The notes beneath the pieces were generated by a model that had not been told where the DNA came from, did not search any database, and was given only the letters and a program-made list of their open reading frames with translations. The translations under genes and the position numbers were made by a program. From Brevundimonas denitrificans (GTDB lineage: Bacteria; Pseudomonadota; Alphaproteobacteria; Caulobacterales; Caulobacteraceae): a stretch of DNA of 55,596 nt. The stretch is from assembly GCF_030160755.1 (NCBI RefSeq), contig NZ_BSOY01000012.1, forward strand, positions 1-55,596, given 5' to 3'. Every line of letters starts with the position of its first letter. The first letter of the stretch is position 1. Of the stretch, positions 52,212 to 55,596 are shown piece after piece.

Positions 52212-52888
52212 CGAGCCTTGAGCCGCCACGCGCCGCACAGGGTGGCGACCGGCGCGTCCGGTCCCAGACGGGCCGGGGAGCGGAACAGCATCAGATCGAC
52301 CCGGTCGCGACGATGCAGCAGGGCGATCAGGCCCGGCGTTTCGCCGCCGCACAGCGCCGAGGGTTTCACCGGCTCGCCGCGCGAGACGGGAAGGATCCGT
52401 CGCAGCTCGATCTGGGCGTCGGCGGGGGCTTCCAGCCGGTCGGCGAAGGTCTGTCCGAAGACGAAAGGCTCGCGCCCGGCGGCGATCCGCAGGGGCGAGG
52501 TGCGGTAACTGTCGCCCGTGTCGAACCGCACCATGGCGCCGGCGAAGGTCGCGCCGCCCAGGGCCGCGCGCGTCGTCTCGTCCGCCGGGCCGAACTCGCC
52601 GGCCAGGACCGCGTCGGTCGGGGCCGCGACCAGCGGGTTGCCGTCGTCGGCGAGGGCGGCCCTTAGGCCGGTCATGCCGTCGCCTTCGCCCGAGACCAGT
52701 CGCCCCGCCCAGTCCGCCACGCGCCCGGCCGCGGGCGCCGCATCGTCGCGGATCGCGGCCCAGGCGGCCACGGCCTGCTTCTGTTCGATGGCCAGCAGGA
52801 ACAGCACCAGGCACAGGAAGGCCAGCCCGCCGGCGAGGCTCTTCAAACCCGTCTGGCGGGGGGTGCTGCGGATCCCGGCGACCGTCAT
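52208..52888 (-). CDS. Hypothetical membrane-anchored protein (226 aa)
   Basis: A 226-residue protein with one N-terminal membrane segment (about 19-34, LAGGLAFLCLVLFLLAI) and a periplasmic-looking domain. The sequence contains LAGEFGPADETTRAALGGATFAGAM with no familiar motif. Three cysteine-containing segments occur near the end (ALCGGE, TLCGAW). I do not recognise a family. It overlaps the DUF2459 gene by ATGA, so it belongs to the same transcription unit. Confidence 0.75.
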   Translation of the reverse strand: MTVAGIRSTPRQTGLKSLAGGLAFLCLVLFLLAIEQKQAVAAWAAIRDDAAPAAGRVADWAGRLVSGEGDGMTGLRAALADDGNPLVAAPTDAVLAGEFGPADETTRAALGGATFAGAMVRFDTGDSYRTSPLRIAAGREPFVFGQTFADRLEAPADAQIELRRILPVSRGEPVKPSALCGGETPGLIALLHRRDRVDLMLFRSPARLGPDAPVATLCGAWRLKAR

Positions 52889-52946
52889 GGCCGCAACCCT
52901 AGCGGGTGTCTGCAGCGGCGGGAATGACTATCGCGCCACAGGTGCT

Positions 52947-53459
52947 TCAGGGAGTGGGGAGGCGGACGTCGTCGCCGGGGCCGCTCGCGGGCGGCATGGC
53001 CCATTCGCCGCGCCAATTGTAGGCCAGCCGGACGCAATGCCGGTAGCCGCCGTCCGGCCAGCGGCCGACCGCGTGCACGGTCATGGGCCGGCCCAGCCGG
53101 ACCCGGCCCAGCACCATCCAGGCCTCGTCCGCGCCGGGGCACAGGGCCCGGCTCAGGCTCCGGCCGCCGCCTTCCGGCGCGATCGTATAGACCGAGGCTT
53201 CCCGCGAGCCGGCGGGCAGGGCCTGCCGCACAGCGTCGGGACCGCCGCGCCGGATGTCGGCCGAGCCGCGGTTGGAGGTCGAGATGATCCGCCGCACGCT
53301 GATGGCGCCGAACAGGCCGCGGTCGGCCTCCAGCGTGATGCCGCGCGTCATGGCCTGGGTGACGCGGTCGGAGGCGTCATAGGCCAGATAGCGCGTCTCG
53401 GCCGCGGCCGGTCCGGCGACGGCGGAGAAGGCGAGCAGGGGGATCAGGAAAGGGCGCAT
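52947..53459 (-). CDS. Small secreted hypothetical protein downstream of infB
   Basis: A 170-residue protein with a signal peptide (MRPFLIPLLAFSAVAGPAAAE) and a beta-rich mature part (LFGAISVRRIISTSNRGSAD and GGYRHCVRLAYNWRGEWAM). No family is recognised. Two cysteines could form a disulfide. The start is the ATG at 53459, or a GTG five codons earlier at 53474; neither has a strong ribosome-binding site. It sits between infB and the next gene, after a hairpin. Confidence 0.7.
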   Translation of the reverse strand: MRPFLIPLLAFSAVAGPAAAETRYLAYDASDRVTQAMTRGITLEADRGLFGAISVRRIISTSNRGSADIRRGGPDAVRQALPAGSREASVYTIAPEGGGRSLSRALCPGADEAWMVLGRVRLGRPMTVHAVGRWPDGGYRHCVRLAYNWRGEWAMPPASGPGDDVRLPTP

Positions 53460-53503
53460 GGCGAACTCATCCACAGCGGATGGGGCGGAATGACGGCGAC
53501 TGA

Positions 53504-53540
53504 CCCCGTCTCCCTCCCCCGGAGGGGGAGGGAGACGGGG
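53504..53540. other. Perfect 17-bp hairpin after infB
   Basis: A perfect inverted repeat: the arm CCCCGTCTCCCTCCCCC (53504-53520) pairs with 53524-53540 around a 3-base loop. It lies 11 bases past the infB stop on the minus strand. No run of T follows on the minus strand, so it is not an intrinsic terminator. It may protect the 3' end of infB mRNA or act as a partial terminator. Confidence 0.7.
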
Positions 53541-53551
53541 TTCGTGCGAAC

Positions 53552-55596
53552 CTAGTCCAGCGTGCGCTTGATCTCTTCGACGGTGAAGCACTCGATGTAG
53601 TCGCCGGCCTTGATGTCCTGGAAGCCCTGGAAATGCATGCCGCACTCCTGGCCCGACGGGACCTCGTTGACCTCGTCCTTGAAGCGTTTGAGCGTCGTGA
53701 GGGTGCCCAGTTCCAGAACCACGACGTCGTCGCGGATGATACGGACCTTGGCGCCCTTGCGGACGACGCCTTCGGACACCCGGCAACCGGCGATCTTGCC
53801 GGTCTTGGAGATGTCGAACACCTGCAGCACCGCCGCATTGCCCAGGAAGGTTTCCCGTTGCAGCGGGGCCAGCATGCCCGAGAGCACGCCCTTCATGTCG
53901 TCGAGCAGGTCGTAGATGATCGCATAGTAGCGGATCTCGACGCCTTCGCGCTCGGCCAGGTCGCGGGCCTGTTTCGAGGCGCGGACGTTGAAGCCGAGGA
54001 TCGGCGCGCCGGCCGACTTGGCCAGCTGGACGTCGCTCTCGGTGATGCCGCCGGCGCCCGAATAGACGGTGCGGGCGCGGACCTCCTCGTTGCCCATCTT
54101 CTCGAGCGCGCCGACGATGGCCTCGGCCGAGCCCTGGACGTCGGCCTTGATGAGGACCGGCAATTCCGAGACCTTCTTGGACTGCAGCTTGGACATCATG
54201 TCGACCAGGCTGACCTGGTTGATGCCGCCCGTGGCCTTCTCGCGCTTCACGCGGTCGCGGTATTCGGTCAGCTCGCGGGCGCGGGCTTCGGATTCCACGA
54301 CGGCGAGGGGCTCGCCGGGGCTGGGGGCCTCGTTCAGGCCGAGGATCTCGACCGGGACCGACGGACCGGCCTCGGTCAGCTGTTCGTTGCGCTCGTTGAG
54401 CAGGGCGCGAACCTTGCCCCAGGCCGAACCGGCGACGACGATGTCGCCGCGGCGCAGGGTGCCGCGCTTGACCAGAACGGTGGCGACGGGACCGCGGCCC
54501 TTGTCCAGCTTGGCCTCGATGACCACGCCTTCCGAGGAGCGTTCCGGGTCGGCCTTCAGGTCCATCATCTCGGCCTGCACCAGGATGGCGTCGATCAGGC
54601 CGTCCAGGTTGGTGCGGTTCTTGGCCGAAACCTCGATGATCTGGGTGTCGCCGCCCAGGCTCTCGGCGATGACTTCGTACTGCAGCAGTTCATTGACGAC
54701 CTTGAGCGGATTGGCGTCCGGCTTGTCGATCTTGTTGACCGCCACGATGATCGGGGCGTTGGCCGCCTTGGCATGCTGGATGGCCTCGATGGTCTGGGGC
54801 ATGACGCCGTCGTCGGCGGCCACGACCAGAACCACGATGTCGGTCACATTGGCCCCGCGCGCCCGCATCGCCGAGAAGGCGGCGTGGCCGGGCGTGTCGA
54901 GGAAGGTGACGCGGTCGTCGTTGGGCAGGCGGACCTGATAGGCCCCGATGTGCTGGGTGATGCCGCCGGCCTCGCCCGAGGCGACGTCGGTGGTGCGCAG
55001 GGCGTCCAGCAGCGAGGTCTTGCCGTGGTCGACGTGGCCCATGATGGCCACGACGGGCGCGCGGGGCGTGGTCGCTTCTTCGTCGATCGCGTCGGACAGG
55101 AAGCCGGCCTCGACGTCGGATTCCGACACGCGGCGCACGGTCATGCCGAATTCGTCGGCCACCAGTTCGGCGGTGTCGGTGTCGATGACGTCGTTGATCT
55201 TCATCATCAGGCCCTGCTTCATCAGGAATTTGATGATGTCGACGCCACGCACGGCCATCCGGTTGGACAGCTCCTGCACGGTGATGACGTCAGGGATGAC
55301 GACTTCGCGCGGACGGTTCGGGGCGTCGGTGGAGCCGCCCTTGCGCTTTTCCTTCTCGCGTTCGCGGGCCCGGCGAACCGAGGCCAGCGAACGCATCCGC
55401 TCGGCGGTGTCGCCGTCGCCGGCGACCGACTGGATGGTCAGGCGGCCTTCGCGGCGCTTGGGCTCGCCGCGGGTGCGGCTGACGGCCTTGCCGGCGTCCG
55501 AGAACCGCTTGTCGCGGTCATCCTCGGGCTTCAGCGGACGGGCGAAACCGCCGCCGGGCGCGCCGCGGGCGCGGGCGACCTCGGCCTGGGCGGTCA
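53552..55596 (-). CDS. infB: Translation initiation factor IF-2 (N-terminus outside window)
   Basis: The visible part is 681 residues of the large IF-2; the N-terminal extension continues past the right edge. Seen here are a basic disordered stretch, an IF2_N domain ([15 protein letters not shown]), then the GTPase domain with P-loop [17 protein letters not shown] and NKIDKPD, then the C-terminal C1 and C2 domains that bind initiator tRNA. It sets up the 30S initiation complex. In alphaproteobacteria infB usually precedes rbfA; here three genes lie between. Confidence 0.98.
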   Translation of the reverse strand, partial: TAQAEVARARGAPGGGFARPLKPEDDRDKRFSDAGKAVSRTRGEPKRREGRLTIQSVAGDGDTAERMRSLASVRRAREREKEKRKGGSTDAPNRPREVVIPDVITVQELSNRMAVRGVDIIKFLMKQGLMMKINDVIDTDTAELVADEFGMTVRRVSESDVEAGFLSDAIDEEATTPRAPVVAIMGHVDHGKTSLLDALRTTDVASGEAGGITQHIGAYQVRLPNDDRVTFLDTPGHAAFSAMRARGANVTDIVVLVVAADDGVMPQTIEAIQHAKAANAPIIVAVNKIDKPDANPLKVVNELLQYEVIAESLGGDTQIIEVSAKNRTNLDGLIDAILVQAEMMDLKADPERSSEGVVIEAKLDKGRGPVATVLVKRGTLRRGDIVVAGSAWGKVRALLNERNEQLTEAGPSVPVEILGLNEAPSPGEPLAVVESEARARELTEYRDRVKREKATGGINQVSLVDMMSKLQSKKVSELPVLIKADVQGSAEAIVGALEKMGNEEVRARTVYSGAGGITESDVQLAKSAGAPILGFNVRASKQARDLAEREGVEIRYYAIIYDLLDDMKGVLSGMLAPLQRETFLGNAAVLQVFDISKTGKIAGCRVSEGVVRKGAKVRIIRDDVVVLELGTLTTLKRFKDEVNEVPSGQECGMHFQGFQDIKAGDYIECFTVEEIKRTLD

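Noticed and set aside
52212..52814. N-terminal extension of the DUF2459 gene
   Set aside because: It overlaps the 226-residue gene in another frame and is Arg/Gly-rich; the ATGA junction at 52208-52211 fixes the start.

Overview
The window is one contiguous, strongly GC-rich chromosomal segment of an alphaproteobacterium, almost certainly Caulobacterales and most like Brevundimonas or Caulobacter. This rests on gene content read from the sequence: a CpdR-type cell-cycle receiver, ChvG-ChvI with the HprK/EIIA-Man/HPr relay, RegB-SCO-RegA, intracellular PHA depolymerase, cobalamin-dependent methylmalonyl-CoA mutase with CobT, and an infB-rbfA-truB-rpsO-pnp cluster. I see no transposase, integrase, phage gene, CRISPR array, plasmid gene or rRNA. 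It reads as core chromosome, and the less expected material lies in the intergenic regions.

Layout: 1-5.3 kb holds the 3' end of mnmC, a small lipoprotein, both methylmalonyl-CoA mutase subunits (minus strand) and a Nu-class glutathione transferase. 5.4-6.3 kb is an ArsR/SRPBCC operon with a near-consensus promoter and an operator-like palindrome on its start codon. 6.3-9.5 kb holds tRNA-Val, cpdR, an N-formylglutamate amidohydrolase, a predicted small RNA, a DUF599 membrane protein and ppa. 9.6-15 kb holds cobT, coq7, dsbB, a VTT membrane protein, gloA and a lipoprotein. 15.7-18 kb holds a secreted DUF885 protein and a zinc-ribbon protein. 18.2-24.6 kb is the chvI-chvG-hprK-EIIA-ptsH envelope-stress/PTS operon with an unknown divergent gene, then trhO and tRNA-Ala. 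24.9-29.7 kb holds a YggT protein, a 3-hydroxyacyl-CoA dehydrogenase, two membrane proteins and hisS. 30-37 kb holds an M13 peptidase, a CPA2 antiporter, a TetR regulator, a Rieske oxygenase and a secreted hydrolase. 37.4-42.6 kb holds PBP1A, a YgjP-type peptidase, phaZ and an ECF sigma factor paired with a small membrane protein. 42.6-46.5 kb is SCO, regB, regA and a lipoprotein esterase. 46.7-55.6 kb, all minus strand, is infB (cut at the window edge), three unknown genes, rbfA, a lipoprotein gene, truB, rpsO and pnp.

How the genes work together: several systems sense envelope or redox state (ChvGI, RegBA, DsbB, SCO, Coq7, the antiporter). ChvG is translationally coupled to the nitrogen/carbon PTS parts. 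PHA depolymerase and 3-hydroxybutyryl-CoA dehydrogenase fit storage-polymer use. The mutase and CobT fit cobalamin-dependent propionate metabolism. The minus-strand block at the right end supplies translation initiation, ribosome maturation, tRNA modification and RNA decay.

The most notable non-coding signals are a promoter-to-terminator unit for a roughly 79-nt RNA with an exposed anti-Shine-Dalgarno stretch (7917-8031), a 15-nt complement to it downstream of hisS (29808-29822), and several intergenic families of nested inverted repeats. Functions are inferred from sequence only, and no database was searched.
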